Part shown: positions 1 to 11,340 of the stretch, in pieces | Layout: each line of letters starts with the position of its first letter | Position numbering within the stretch: position 1 is the first letter of the stretch | From: Kappaphycus alvarezii | Lineage: Eukaryota > Rhodophyta > Florideophyceae > Gigartinales > Solieriaceae | DNA length: 64,000 nucleotides | Reading direction: 5' to 3' | Assembly (NCBI GenBank): GCA_002205965.3 | Contig: NADL03000664.1 | Coordinates: 186,001 to 250,000, forward strand | Translations under genes and position numbers: made by a program | Notes under the pieces: model-generated | Told to the model about the DNA's origin: nothing | Database searches by the model: none | The model's input: only the letters and a program-made list of their open reading frames with translations

Positions 1-35
1 AGAATCCTTCAACTTTCTTCGACGCGATGCCAGTA

Positions 36-1868
36 TGAGCCATCAGTGCAGGGACATTATTTCCCGATCATTCTACGCTCAAAGCAAAGCTGAATATGGA
101 AACAGATTTCTCAGCATGGCGTAGTCGCAGAGAAGCGAGGGGATGGGCTTCCGCCCCTGGGTCCATTGCTCACTTTAGATGTCGGAGAGCATCTTGACTG
201 CGATCAGTTATGGGAAGGTATCGATATTCGTAACAACGTACTTCTTCCACATCTTGAGGCCAGGATCCAGTCCCTGCAAAAGAAAACGAAAAGAAAAAAG
301 AGGCAAAAGAAGAGGACAAAAACAGCAAACAAAGTCCAGGTTTTGGATGACGGGCCCTCGGATGAAAGAAATGTTGAGGTAGATGCCTCGCAATCGGAAA
401 AAGATAGCGCCATGAACAAGAAAAGGGAAGCAATGCAAACGGTATACGGCAATGAAGTCCGGGAGAAAGTCAATGCCGACGAGATGGCTGACGGAGACGT
501 ACATGGCTCGTCTGCTAAGCGGGCTAGCGCCAAGAATAGGCAAAATGTTAGATTTGCTCCTGGGACCAAGGCTGAGGCAGCAGATGAGAAACGTGTCACC
601 CATTCGATTGAAGATGGCTTCTTTAACCTTGCTGATATGGAATTATTTGCAGATGATGCTGCACAATTGGCCAGACAGGGCAGACTGGTCGCCTCTGACG
701 AGTCCGAAGACAGTAACCTTGACGATAACGAAAAACGAGAGTGAAAACAAGCTCAATGCCGTGGCCTTGCAGAACTCGAGGTCGAGTCGTCAGACAGAAA
801 AGCTGCGATATTCCGACTTCTTTGACCCACCCTCTGCGAAGGTCGGCGAGAGTAAAGCAGGCAGGATCTCGGAGTTGGTGGGAGCGTCTGATGATGATGA
901 AGCAGAGGGTGAAATGGCAGAGGAAACTCCACTCGTAGCCTCTCGCTCCCGCATGCGGCGACTTATTGATGCCATTGAGGAGGAAAATGTCGGAAAGAAG
1001 CCCTGGCAACTCCGTGGTGAGGTCTCTGGCTTTTCTCGGCCCAAAGACAGCTTACTTGACACCAGCATGGATTATGATACGACCTTAGATCCCAGATCAG
1101 TAATGGACAATGACAGGACTGAAGCCATAGAGGATTTGATTCGTCAGAGGATTGTTGATGGGCTCTTCGATGATGTCATTCCTCCTCTCCCAGAAGACTA
1201 CGATGCCAATAAGAAGAAGAAGGCTGGCGAACTCCCTGAAGTGTCACAAGAAAAGCCTACAGAAGGTCTCGCGGAGATTTACGAGCGTGAATTCCTGAAC
1301 GAAAAGGAGCAGGTGAGGAATGAAGCGAAGGCGCAGAGGCCCGCAAGGCACACGAGAAAAAGAGCGACCTAGAAGAAACAGAAGAGCAGAAGGAAGTCTC
1401 AAGACTTTTCGACAAACTTGCATCAAAACTTGATGCTTTATCAGGGTTGCACTTTACTCCGGGTCCCATTAAGGCCACCGAAGAAATGGTAGTATCGGAG
1501 ACATCAAAGCATTGGCATCTGAAGAGGCTCTTCCTGAGGCAGTTAGCGAAGAGAACTTGCGGACTGCGAGAGAGGTTTACTCTATAGATAAAAAGAAAAT
1601 GACCGGCGATCTTGAGAAGACAAGGAGCGACCGAAGAGCAACCCACCGACGCAACAAGAGAGGCATTAAGAAGGCAAATGAGGCCAAGGCTCGTGCCGCA
1701 AGGTTAATGGCGCAAGCAAACCCAGCCCTCGGAGAAAAGAGACGCGCGGAAGAGGCCTTACGAAGACGAGGAAAGAAAGTTCGCATCGCTCAACCTGACA
1801 CCAAGGTTCTCGGTCCCAAGGTAATAAAAGGCCCACAACATTTGGGTCCTGTTCCAAAGCGTAAGTAG
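36..1868 (+). CDS. MPP10: U3 snoRNP / SSU processome protein Mpp10 (frame-disrupted, N-terminus uncertain)
   Basis: Mpp10 is the nucleolar scaffold that joins Imp3 and Imp4 in the U3 snoRNP and is needed for early 18S pre-rRNA cleavages. The translation carries the family's landmarks in order: a CDQLW..I N-terminal block (~205), a lysine-rich stretch, DGFFNLADME (~615-645), RYSDFFDPP (~805-835), KKPWQLRGEV (~1000-1025), EDLIRQRIVD..FDDV (~1130-1180), GLAEIYEREF (~1265-1295), LFDKLASKLDALS (~1405-1445) and a basic C-terminal tail ending at the TAG at 1866. The reading frame changes three times with no intron signals: near 740 (frame 1 to 2, at an A run), near 1325 (2 to 1) and near 1490 (1 to 3). 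I judge these to be consensus indels. The first coding block opens after a stop at 91, so the true start may be the ATG at 36 in another frame, or outside the window. It converges on Pelota, 258 bp away. Confidence 0.9.
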
Positions 1869-2126
1869 TTACAGGTCGATGCAGTAGAGTTGTCTAGGAA
1901 TGAAGGGATCCTAAATTTATCGCACAATCCGTTGACCAGATCCGCCCTGCCACAATTTACTACTTTGCAATTTATAGAATGGATGACTGCACGGAATTCA
2001 TTGACTGCTAGACCGATACATATGCCTCGTTAGTAGTTTTTACAAATCAGAATGGTTCTGCCGTGGGAATGAAGACGCAGTACTTGGGAGTGTGCAACTG
2101 CACCCGGACTATCTTTTTTGACACGT

Positions 2127-3275
2127 TTAGAACTCTGAAGGATCAATGTCATCCAGACCTGCCAACGGGAAACGCAGAATCGCGGCGACACCTGACATGA
2201 GGTCTAATTGCTCCCCACTTACGTGCTGAGTCGAAAAAACTGTCACCCTAGACCCAGCAGCCTTTACTTCATCAACAAGGTTCACGTACTTCTTTCGCAA
2301 TGGCAGGTCTTGGGCCCGGAACAGCTTATCAGTGACCATGAGAATGTCAATTGCTCCCATCTCTGCAGCGTACTTGACATGAGCTGGTCCGTAGACTGCT
2401 CGGTCTGGATCTTTCTTCAACATGTCATGGAAAGAGTTCATGATTTGAACCTCTCCTGCAGCTTTTGTATCAGACAGTCGGGCCTGAAGCTCAGGTTTTG
2501 CAAGCACTTCGTGAAAACAGTGCTTATGGCCGGATGAGGAATGAGTGAGGACGATTTTAGATTTGTTTTCGAGGATTTGCCGAATATCCTGTCGCGATGC
2601 CTCGGCGATCATGAATCGGTAGAAGTCATCCTTGACATATCCGGGGGACGCAATCAGCAGCACCTTAAGACGATTTAAGTCTAGATTTTCCAACGTTGCG
2701 CGTAAGACTTCACCGAAAAATTTGCTCATCGCCTTGTCTCGATTGTATAAAGCATTCTTTCCCTTCCTTGGAACGGATGTTTCGATTCTCGCTCTTGTGA
2801 GGGTTAAAGAGCGACTCACCATCAAAATATTTGCCAACCCCTCCTGCATCACAATTGCACCCAAATCGGCGTCAACAGCTGGGTCTAAAGATAGCTGCAG
2901 GCGGTCCATGTAAACAGAATCCCACATTTCTTTGGTGAGCGAGAAGGCTCGGTGTGGCTCAATTTCAATGGTGTGGTAGGCACCAACCCGGACGTACTGG
3001 TTTTCCTCGGCGACACGGCCAGTGACTCGCATTTCGCTAACAGTGGGATCGTATTGAAACGATTTGACTTGAATAGTCACAGTCATGCGGACTCTGTCGG
3101 AGGATGAACTACCAGTGCTTGTCTCCTGCTGCACTTTGCGAATTGTAGTCGCTCGCAAATGATCGCCTGCAGCTAGTAGGTTGTAAAGATGCCACATATC
3201 TTCGGCATCTTTCGCCTCGAGTCGGACTGTGCCGGCTTTTGTCTTCGGGTCAATGCTTCTGAACAGCTGCTTCAT
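2127..3275 (-). CDS. PELO: Pelota / Dom34 ribosome-rescue factor
   Basis: Intact 382-residue ORF, the usual length of the family. Pelota/Dom34 works with the GTPase Hbs1 in the cytoplasm: it enters the empty A site of stalled ribosomes and lets them split, feeding no-go and non-stop mRNA decay. The N-terminal Sm-like domain covers about residues 1-130, with the typical block EDMWHLYNLLAAGD at 26-39. The eRF1-like central domain covers about 135-270 and includes the family's ASPGYVKDDFYRFM motif; the eRF1 catalytic GGQ is absent, as expected for Pelota. The eRF1-like C-terminal domain covers about 272-372 (YGPAHVKYAAEMGAID, DEVKAAGSRVTVFST, SGVAAILRFPL), followed by a short acidic tail. It is the only conserved gene in the window without a frame break. 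No intron is seen. Confidence 0.97.
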   Translation of the reverse strand: MKQLFRSIDPKTKAGTVRLEAKDAEDMWHLYNLLAAGDHLRATTIRKVQQETSTGSSSSDRVRMTVTIQVKSFQYDPTVSEMRVTGRVAEENQYVRVGAYHTIEIEPHRAFSLTKEMWDSVYMDRLQLSLDPAVDADLGAIVMQEGLANILMVSRSLTLTRARIETSVPRKGKNALYNRDKAMSKFFGEVLRATLENLDLNRLKVLLIASPGYVKDDFYRFMIAEASRQDIRQILENKSKIVLTHSSSGHKHCFHEVLAKPELQARLSDTKAAGEVQIMNSFHDMLKKDPDRAVYGPAHVKYAAEMGAIDILMVTDKLFRAQDLPLRKKYVNLVDEVKAAGSRVTVFSTQHVSGEQLDLMSGVAAILRFPLAGLDDIDPSEF

Positions 3276-3742
3276 TTTGCAATGTCGAAGCGACGGTTCT
3301 CGCTGATGGAGTGGCTTGGTGCCTTTTGTTAAGGTGTGAAAGGTTCAGGTCCCGCAGTGCGAAATGAGGCGAATGAGTGGGTGAGGATAACGAAGCTGCG
3401 CAACGATGGTCATGAACGTGAGTGAAAATGGTGGCCAATGCCTGAATATGGTGTTGGAGAGAATGGGCGATTCGTGGTCGCCGGGGTTTTCAGTGTACTT
3501 GAAGAATGTTTGACGGTTGTGGAAAGGGCGACGAACGGTATTTTCGCGACGAGGGTTTCTGGGCTAGTTGAAGGTATTGGCCAGTACAGCAAAATGGCGC
3601 TGTAACTTGCAATAATTGGGAAAAATAGATCAATGAGCCAATACATTGCTGTATCAAATAATGTACTGTACTGTACACGTACAGTATTTGCTTATTCACA
3701 CTTGCCGAAACTTGATATTGCTGTTAATATCGGAACGGAAAA
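3276..3742. other. Intergenic, upstream of Pelota
   Basis: No gene seen. The only notable motif is TGTAC/GTACA repetition at about 3661-3690, the same motif that recurs through the window. The first 150 bp would hold the Pelota promoter, but no TATA-like box is convincing. Confidence 0.5.
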
Positions 3743-5850
3743 TTATGTGCGTTCGACGAGTGCAGCGACGCCAACTTCCTTACAGAACCGGGTGAGAACG
3801 TTGCGAAAGACGTGATTCCGGCGATTCATGCCGTCTTCGTACTTGCAGGTAAACGCATGTTGTCCGCTTAGATCCAAGACGGGCGCGACTTCGACACAGC
3901 GCCGTGCACACGCTGTATAACGAGTGGACCCTGGGAATAGCGCGATACTGAGACGGATAGCCAGGGCGACTTTCCACGTAGGGGAGGCCATGTACCGTAC
4001 GTACCGCGGTGGGGGTGAGGAAGCGAAGAGAAAACGGAGGAGGAGGATATGCAAAAGGAGAGGAGCCGCGCTCGGTCGTGTGCTGCCGCGGACAAGAACA
4101 ACCTATCGGACTTCGATAGCATGAGTTCAGTTGTGATCGCAGATTGAAGTCTTTCACCGCGGACCGGCGATGAACAACACTCGAACAGTGCCGTAGCTGT
4201 AGCGACGAAGACAGCTGCGGGTGGCGGGAGGATAAGAGCGAGATGGCGGACCGAGGGATCTCTTCCAGGTGGCGGTCCTGGGAAAGAGTCAGCAGGTCGG
4301 AGAGAGACGTCCAATAGAATCAATTAGAGATGCTGCGTCAGCTGCCTCGGTAATGTCTGAAGTTTGCAGGAGACCTAGACCGCCCTTTGAGAAGGGGAGC
4401 GAGGCTGGAGCCAGGCTCGATCCGGGCAGGGCAACTGCAATTGGTGGAACGCTTCCCTCTGCTTCTGATCGAAGCTGGCGGCAAGTACCGCAGATTGCGT
4501 GGAGGGAAGCGTACGTAGCAAGTGCATGACCTTGGAGGCGTTCGCGCAGAAGCGGTGTAAGTGGAAAGCCAATTGAGCATCATCAAGTCTCGAAGGGATT
4601 GGAAGATGCGGTCAACTGCGTTTTGGCGGCCTGCGAAAAATTGGGAAAAAAAGAGTCCGAGCCATCGGAGATCCCAGCACGATGAAACCAGGGGGGCAGA
4701 AAAGGGGCAGGAAGTGCAAAGGGGGTGGGAAGGGGAGAAGCCGTAAACTTGGGTCTTGGCAAGGTGAGCTGGAACCCGAGTGGACCTCCTTCAAGCTGGA
4801 TGAAACGGATGGCGGGGCGGCTTGGGACCGAGGAAGAAAATGTTGCCGTCATCTGCGTACCAAGCGTCAGGGCAGGTAAGAACTTCTCCTGTAACGATAG
4901 CAGAGAGGATGAGAGCCAGGGCAAAGAAAGGGACCGAGGGGATCCCTTGCTGAGTGCCCTCTGAACTACGGACATAGTAGGTCGAAAGCAAGCTCTGTAG
5001 GAGCATCGTAACAAGATGTACCCACCGTGCGAGGCCGGCATGCGTCTGTACGGCTTCCAGAATGCGCTGGCGGGAATGCAATTGAAAGCGTTGCGAGCGT
5101 CAATCTAGACCACCACTTGTCGTGGAACTCGGATCTCTGGGAAAGACGACGCACAGAATGAATTATTGCATCGGTGCCGTTCTTGACGCCTACCCCGACC
5201 TGATGGGCAGAAGGTAGGAGCGGAGGCGGGGTGGCTTTGTGCGCCGCGAGCCTAGAAATTAGGCGTCGGTAGAGAAGCCCAACCGCGATCGACGGATTCC
5301 CCCGTTTGGCTTCGGCAGCGCAGTAAGACGCCTCCGCAGAAATACGGGCGGCACGCGGCCGGTAGATCGCTCAAACAGAGGTTGAGGAACTTTGTCAGGG
5401 CATGTAGGCAATCCCTCCCGGGCGTGACCCCACCTGCCGCGAAGCAGCATCGCAGGAACACTGGGGATAGACCATCGGCCCCAGGAGCGGTTGAAGGATC
5501 CAGGCTGTGAATGGCACGGCGGACATCCGAGACGAGAACTTTAGCGGAGGAAAACCGTGAGGGGCATGGGAGTGATTGGAACGGGGGCGGGGGATGAAGA
5601 GAAGCCAAGGATTGAAAGGTAGCTTCGCTGGGGGAAGTGGGGATCAACTTGGAGAAGGGCTGCGGTGGCCCGGAAAGGGCTACCCGGGAGAGGAAGCGGC
5701 GGCATATGCGAAGGGCCGTGTCAGGCGGGCGAGGGTGAGAGGGGATGGAATCGGAGAGGGAGGGCGGAGATGACAAGGAGTAGCCTCGTCGAAGAGGTCA
5801 TCATAGAGGCGGTTGGAAGCCATGCGATGCAGTCAACAAGGCTGGATCAA
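3743..5850 (-). mobile_element. Non-LTR-like retroelement, copy A (reverse transcriptase, degenerate)
   Basis: Read on the minus strand from 5776 downward. The RT N-terminal block is AIHSLDPSTAPGADGLSP (~5490-5540), then ALPKPNGGIR (~5300), QQGIPSVPFFALAL (~4925-4965) and the catalytic YADD box at 4849-4860. The thumb-like region holds FDQKQREAFHQLQLP (~4430-4480), and a zinc-knuckle-like stretch TCKYEDGMNRRNHVFRN lies at about 3790-3850. Frames change repeatedly, so it is a relic or badly sequenced. The 3' side stops just after the zinc-knuckle region, before the nuclease-like domain kept in other copies. It is closely related at DNA level to copy E (49.7-51.5 kb). Confidence 0.8.
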
Positions 5851-5869
5851 TTTTCCCGGCGGTGGCGAC

Positions 5870-6136
5870 CAAGAGCGCGGGGCAGTTTGTCTCGGAAAAC
5901 CAACTTCGGATGGCAAGAAGTTCCAGAAGGATCCGAGTCCTGTGCTCTGGCGAGGACCGGTATATAACGCGGTACAAGGCTGCGAAGCATGAGTCGTAAG
6001 CCGCGTTTCAGACTGGCACCCAACTTCAAGTTTCAGCCCCTGGCCTTTGATTCCTTGGGTGCTCCATCGCCCGCCACCATTCTATTCCTCGAGGAGTACA
6101 TTCCGCGTACCGCGGAGAGGTTACACACGACATAAT
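5870..6136 (+). mobile_element. C-terminal tail fragment of the same retroelement family, opposite strand
   Basis: From about 5999 the plus strand reads FKFQPLAFDSLGAPSPAT, closely matching the C-terminal tail of copy B (VPLAFDSLGSPSETT, minus strand ~36.8 kb) and copy D (FVPLAFDSFAAPCKST, ~46.27 kb). A weaker lead-in (TRYKAAKHES) lies just upstream in another frame. It ends at the TAA near 6134. It faces away from copy A, so two independently inserted fragments abut here. Confidence 0.65.
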
Positions 6137-8115
6137 GAGTAATCCGCAGGCGTCTTTATCAGCTCACAAGTTGCACACTGTAGTCGTCCATTGTAATGGC
6201 GATTCTGTCGCGAGCCCCATTGCACTTAGCCGACGTGGAACATCTGGTTATGTTCTCAGGTGTATAGATGGATCCAGCAGTGAACACGATAGATACTCAT
6301 CAAAGTAAACTTCTCTCAATGTCCGCCGGAGTGCATTGGCAAATATTTGCTCAGACAACATCCAATTTCAATGTGGAAAGGACATTGCGTACATGCAAAC
6401 AATAGATAAATTCAAGTGTCAAGTGTTACAAAAGAGTACACATCGAACACTACCAGCACTTGCTACCGAGAAAACAAGTAACATACACCTACCGCACGCC
6501 ACGCGCCATGTGCAGCAACCCCATTTCTCTCATGTTTGGGGACTGAACACAGACTCAGAACGGGAGAGATAATCAGACACAATGGCCTTCAAGGATTTAA
6601 CCGACTAGAATCTTTGCGACAATCTCGACAGCCTCAACAAGTAGGATGCGCACGCTTATCCTGCAATACTGTACAACATTACTCCTCTCCACGCCAGCAT
6701 GGAGGCATTGAAATTATCCCCTTGCCATCATCATCCGCGACCAGAACATCAGATCTAGTCTCAGAACTCTGTAGATCCGCAGTACTCTTCCGCCAGAGTA
6801 CCGATGCAGACCCCTTGCCCCAGATTCTATGCCTTTCGGACGCGTGTCTCAGCCTTTGTCCACCGCTACACTGCTATCATGATGATTCTCCGGCAAATCT
6901 GACAAGCCTTAGCGATCGCTTTCACACCAGCTATGTCTGATGACTTCAGCCCCCTTAAAAATCTTCCACCAAAATATCGCCTTCTACTCCCTATCCAATA
7001 CTGAACATGGTCTGCATGAGAGGGCGTATGAGCATCCGCACCCTCGCAACGTTCTCAGCGGACGTGATTCTTGAATTCAGGATCAACTCTATTTGCTGTT
7101 CTAGCAACGGTCTACTAAACGTTTAACAATCTTCACGTTTCTGGTCGAGTCGTCCAGCTCGGCGTGAGCGGCGGGTTAGAAACACCCGAGGCCGCCCTCC
7201 GTGTTCTGTCGCGTGTTACAAAGCCGCAGTTTAGCACACGGTAAAGATAATTATGAGGATTTCAGGCGGGGAGCCGGCACTACGGTAATGGGCCGTGAGG
7301 GTGGTGCAGAGTCACTTGAGATACGGATTGCGCCGCCGTCGGATGAGGTGTCAGAGTGTAGGCTGGACAGCAACTGGTTCGAGCGGGGAATCCGGGTTGC
7401 CCCCTTGTTAAAACGGGAGACTCAGTCGGTTCTACTTCCTCTTTAACATACCTTTGATGAAACGAGCGAGAGAAAGAACTTTAGCGGGAGGGTAATGGGG
7501 GATGTTGGCTCTATTTCAGACGTTAGATGCAAATGATACATTAACGCCTCGGATGGTGTTGCTGTCGTTGCTCCTGGCCCGGAAGTAGTCCCGACGTCCG
7601 CGTCAGGAGCTTGTGGTAGACCACAGTGTCAACAACGTCGCGGACCCCTTTGCCTTTGATGTGACGTTGGCATGCGGAAGGGTAGGGAACAAGCATGGTT
7701 GTTATTGGTAGATGGAGGGTAGAATACCATATTCTTCTCTGCAGACTAATCGAGATTGATTTTCCCTTGCTCAGGCGAGTGAGGCTGTGCTGGTGAGGGG
7801 CGATGTGGCGATCAGTGTGCTGCACAGTACGGAACTGTAGTTTGATCTTTACAGACAGGTTATTGGTGACTTCAAACGTACATAGCCAATCACAGCGAAT
7901 GGTACCACATGAATACTTTTGATGGGTTTACCACGTCCTGTTACGGTATAGGTCGTTGTAATTTCATAGAAATTAGACCAGGTTTTAACAAACTACTATA
8001 TACTACGCCACCGCCGCGTCTCTTCCGCCACGGCTGGTCGTTGCAAGTCGAGTCACCGAAATCCTCCTGAAGTTTGAGACAACGCATACAATTTCACCTA
8101 AACAGCGAGACCCAC
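6137..8115. other. Unassigned ~2 kb between retroelement fragment and WD40 gene
   Basis: ORFs of up to 134 codons exist (for example 6536-6940 +, 7201-7446 +, 7541-7825 -) but none has a recognisable motif or coding-like composition. From about 8043 one plus frame runs open into the first WD40 exon without an ATG. I see no RNA gene or repeat here. Confidence 0.4.
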
Positions 8116-9627
8116 ATGTCGCAACAAGCCCAATTCAACTCCTCACCAGTCTCGATGGAATTAGGAGCGGAAAACCCTTCAGCTTCCGAAATGCAATTAC
8201 TGAGCCAAATACCGAAGACGAACTACCAGAGCTTGGAGAGCAGGACGCCGCGGAGATTATTGTCCTAGAAGAAGACGGTAAGTTTATTATATGTAAATCC
8301 TTCGCGCCATGCTCCGTCCTTGCGTCTCAGGGCACTATCCAGACTGACATGCTCTCTGAAATTCTGTCACTGCACTCTTTTCTTTTTTCGAAGAAAACAG
8401 CAAGAACGCTGAATTGGCTGGTGATGATGACGATCAAATGATCGAAAAAAGCGATGACCTACACTTAAATGGCGATATTGGCGATGATTCAAAACCTACC
8501 CGTGATGACGCAGTCATGGTCTTGCGGGAGCATACATCCGAGACTCTTGCCGTCGCCGCGAGTCCCATCAATAGAAACTACGTTGTATCCGGAGGCATGG
8601 ACGACGTAGGTTTCATCTGGGACCTGGAACTTCAAAAGAGCATTGCAAAGGTGGATGGAGGCAAAGATTCCGTTTCAACTGTTGCCTTCAGTCAGACGGC
8701 ATTCTTGCGGCCTTCGGTTCAGAGAACGGCGCCATCTCAGTAGTCTACTTGGATGGGAGGGAGGTCCCGGAAAACCTCTAGATGGACCCGGGATGCAATC
8801 CACTTTTTGAGTTGGCATCCACGGGGCCCTGTTCTTCTCGCGGGTTCCGCAGATAGTGTCGCGTATATGTGGAACGCTGCCAAATGTTCATTCATGATGG
8901 CGTTTGCAGGCCATGAAGACGCTGTAACTTGTGGGCGATTCTCGGCGGATGGAAAACTTGTGGTCACTGGGTCAATTGACTCGTCGGTAAGAGTGTGGAG
9001 TCCGACTAAGGGGTCCACCCTGGTGCGAATCCAGAGTGGGATGGATGGGTTGCGTGGCGTTTTTCATAAGGCTGATATCCACTGTTTGGACGTTGGCAGC
9101 CAGGACACATCAGCCTCGAATCTAATGGCCTCGGGATGTGCCGCGGGTGATGTATTCATTTCTCACCGAGAGACGGGTCAAGTCGTAGTACAACTTCCAA
9201 GACATGAAGGAGGCGTCGAGACATTAGCGTTTTCCCCTTCTGACATGCGACCCGTTTTATTGGCAAGCGCCGGGCAGATGGCAAAATCCGCCTGTGGGAC
9301 GTTGAGCGAAGTTCGAACGATGTGTCTTTGATCATGGTGGAGTGATCTCCAAAGTTGTGTGGCATCCCACGTTACCGGTGCTTTTGTCAGGATCTTCAGA
9401 GGGCAGCGTAGCGCTTTGGACACTTTGTCCGGGACAGAGTTACATAGATTTGAGGGGCATGAGGCGTTTATTAGCGACGTATGTTTTGCGGCGAATAACG
9501 AGTTTGTTGCTTCAACGTCCGGGGACGGACTTTACGGCTATTTGACGCCCGCAATTTCTTACACTATTGCAAAGATGAGATAAAGAAACTGCACATTGAA
9601 ACAGGCCGCACTTTGCAACAATCGTAA
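8116..9627 (+). CDS. SQT1/AAMP: AAMP/Sqt1-type WD40 repeat protein (one intron, frame-disrupted)
   Basis: An acidic N-terminal tail is followed by about seven WD40 repeats. Best-preserved pieces: HTSETLAVAASPINRNYVVS..DDVGFIWDL (~8535-8625), FLSWHPRGPVLLAGSADSV (~8802-8860), GHEDAVTCGRFSADGKLVV..SVRVWSP (~8910-9005), VVWHPTLPVLLSGSSEGSV (~9355-9410) and GHEAFISDVCFAANNEFVAS (~9455-9515). The block WHPRAPVLLAG is diagnostic of human AAMP and yeast Sqt1; Sqt1 is the dedicated cytosolic chaperone of ribosomal protein uL16 (Rpl10). The ATG at 8116 fits one frame, which must shift near 8196 to reach the exon-1 end. Further one-base breaks fall near 8695, 8770, 9270-9330, 9420-9440 and 9525. The last frame ends at TAA 9625-9627. 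Spliced length is about 465 codons, near AAMP's 434. It is tail-to-tail with uS9m, 33 bp apart. Confidence 0.88.
8278..8393 (+). other. Spliceosomal intron (phase 1) of the WD40 gene
   Basis: Donor GTAAGT at 8278 and acceptor after a pyrimidine run (TCTTTTTTCGAAG, AG at 8392-8393). Joining them restores one frame from ..VLEED across the junction to ENSKNAELAGDDDD. The alternative AG at 8399-8400 gives the wrong phase. Length 116 bp. It is the only intron I can support in the window. Confidence 0.75.
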
Positions 9628-9660
9628 CGTCTCGCGCACGGGCTTGACACAACAGAAGCA

Positions 9661-10394
9661 CTACCTCTTTACCCATTGACGAGATTTGCGGGCTTTCTTA
9701 CGACCATATTTCTTGCTCTCGACCTCCCTCTGGTCACGGGTAAGAGACCATCTGATTTCAAGCAGGGCGATTATTGGGATCCCAGTTCTGCAGAGCACGG
9801 GCGATTCCATGACGCATAGCCTCTGCCTGCCCAGTAGGTCCGCCACCTTTTACGTTGCATTCTACATCCATCTTGCCTAGTAAGCCAAGCAGCGTGAACG
9901 GACGAAGGATTTTGTCGCGGTGATCGATGCGCGTGAAGTAGTCGACCCATGGGCGTCCATTGACAACAATTTTCCTTCACCATGACCGATCCAAACTTTC
10001 GCCCGACTTCTCTTCCTGCTACCAACGGCATGTGCCCTACCGTCCTCAGTTAGTTTTTGACGGTAAACATTCGGGGCTCGGGTTACTTGAACTTTCTTCA
10101 GACGTTGAACACGTTGGTGTAATTCTTCTTCGGCTAGTGGGGCTAGCGGGTGCTGGAAAGGATCAGATGGGTCTGGGAAGTTCGCATGTGCTACATGAAG
10201 GTCATTTGGATCCGGATGGCTTGCCGGGAGCTTGCCGGGGGATCTGTTGGAGTGGTACTGAAAGCTTTCGTTTGGTGGAGGTTTGACGCGTGCGGGGATG
10301 CAAATTGACGGAGAAGGTCTGCGCGAGAGCGCGTTAGATGGCCAGCGGCTCTGCCATATGTTTGAAGCGCAACGCGAAGGGATAAAGGGACCAT
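9661..10394 (-). CDS. MRPS9: Mitochondrial ribosomal protein uS9m (frame-disrupted)
   Basis: The C-terminal half is bacterial-type S9: SRKRSRAKVWIGHGEGK (~9975-10030), YFTRIDHRDKILRPFTLLG (~9880-9935), VKGGGPTGQAEAMRHGIARA (~9800-9855) and the terminal KKYGRKKARKSRQWVKR before TAG at 9661-9663. S9 sits in the small-subunit head and its basic tail reaches the P-site tRNA. The ATG at 10392-10394 opens an Arg/Ser/Ala-rich, nearly acid-free leader (MVPLSLRVALQTYGRAAGHL..) typical of a mitochondrial presequence. That frame must shift near 10210-10235 into the frame carrying the mature domain. Other one-base breaks lie at about 9970 (A run one short) and 9740-9760. A longer ORF starting at 10422 in the mature-domain frame is an alternative N-terminus. 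Confidence 0.88.
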
Positions 10395-11327
10395 CAGTCG
10401 AAAATGTCAGAGATGTAGTCAAAGGGGCCTACCCCAGATCGATGAATGTGGATTCGCTGCGCTCGTATCCCGAAGTCCACGCTGTGGAATTTGCGATGTG
10501 AGTGTAACTCAAACCGACTTTGCAACTGTTGCTGATGCTGTTGAGAGTGACGGTAACAAAAGGTTGCTTAATTGGGTAACAACTCTGACGTCGTCTGAGG
10601 GAATGTCTGCCAGTCCATGCTGATCGGCGAGACTATTCCATAATCGATTTTTCAATACTGTAGGTGATCAACATTTGAGCCGATCGGGGAATCGTTTGAT
10701 CTAAATACTATGCTATTAAAATTATCGAATTTTTAGAGGGTGGCACCGCAGGACATTCTGGATCATTTTCTTTGGAATGTTGTACAGTACTGTACAGTTG
10801 TTGGATCGCGATCGACAGCCAAAAGCGAAACAAAGGCGGATCACGCAGTACATGGATCAGAATTGAGACACCACGCCAAGTCGCGAAGCTGAATACGCGT
10901 ACAATGGGATGAAAGGACGAGCTGATACTGGAATGAGGATCATGCAACAAGAACAAGCAAAGGGCACCGGCAATGGAACATGACAAAGGAATGCCTACTT
11001 GGGCGAACAAAACAGACAGTAACTACAAAGTAACGGAAGAATGAGACCAGAACCACGCAACGAACGGATAGAGCTTACCGAGAGGAGTTGACTGACAGAA
11101 TGCAACAGATGAACACAAATGAAGCGGAAAAATGAAGTGCACGGTAGTGAATATAAACGACAGAATAGCGGCTGACTGGAATAGGAAGCGGAAGGCAGCA
11201 CACCGGCATCTTTGTGCCGATTGACTTTGCCTGCGCGACCTCCGACACGACTCCACCCTCAGCTATAACCCAGTGCCATCTCATATCCACCCCTTCCTTA
11301 CAGTAGGCCGGTTATTCTAGAAAAGTA
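10395..11327. other. Intergenic, upstream of uS9m
   Basis: No gene or transposon recognised. A GTACAGTACTGTACAGT motif lies at about 10785-10800. The uS9m promoter should be in the first few hundred bases, but no clear core element is visible. Confidence 0.4.
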
Positions 11328-11340
11328 CAGAGTAAAGTCC

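Noticed and set aside
740..1500. Programmed ribosomal frameshifting in MPP10
   Set aside because: Three shifts in one gene and similar shifts in three other genes, several at homopolymers, with no slippery site plus pseudoknot. Sequencing error explains all of them.
7370..7410. GGTTCGAGC as a tRNA T-arm
   Set aside because: No acceptor stem, D-arm or anticodon stem could be paired around it.
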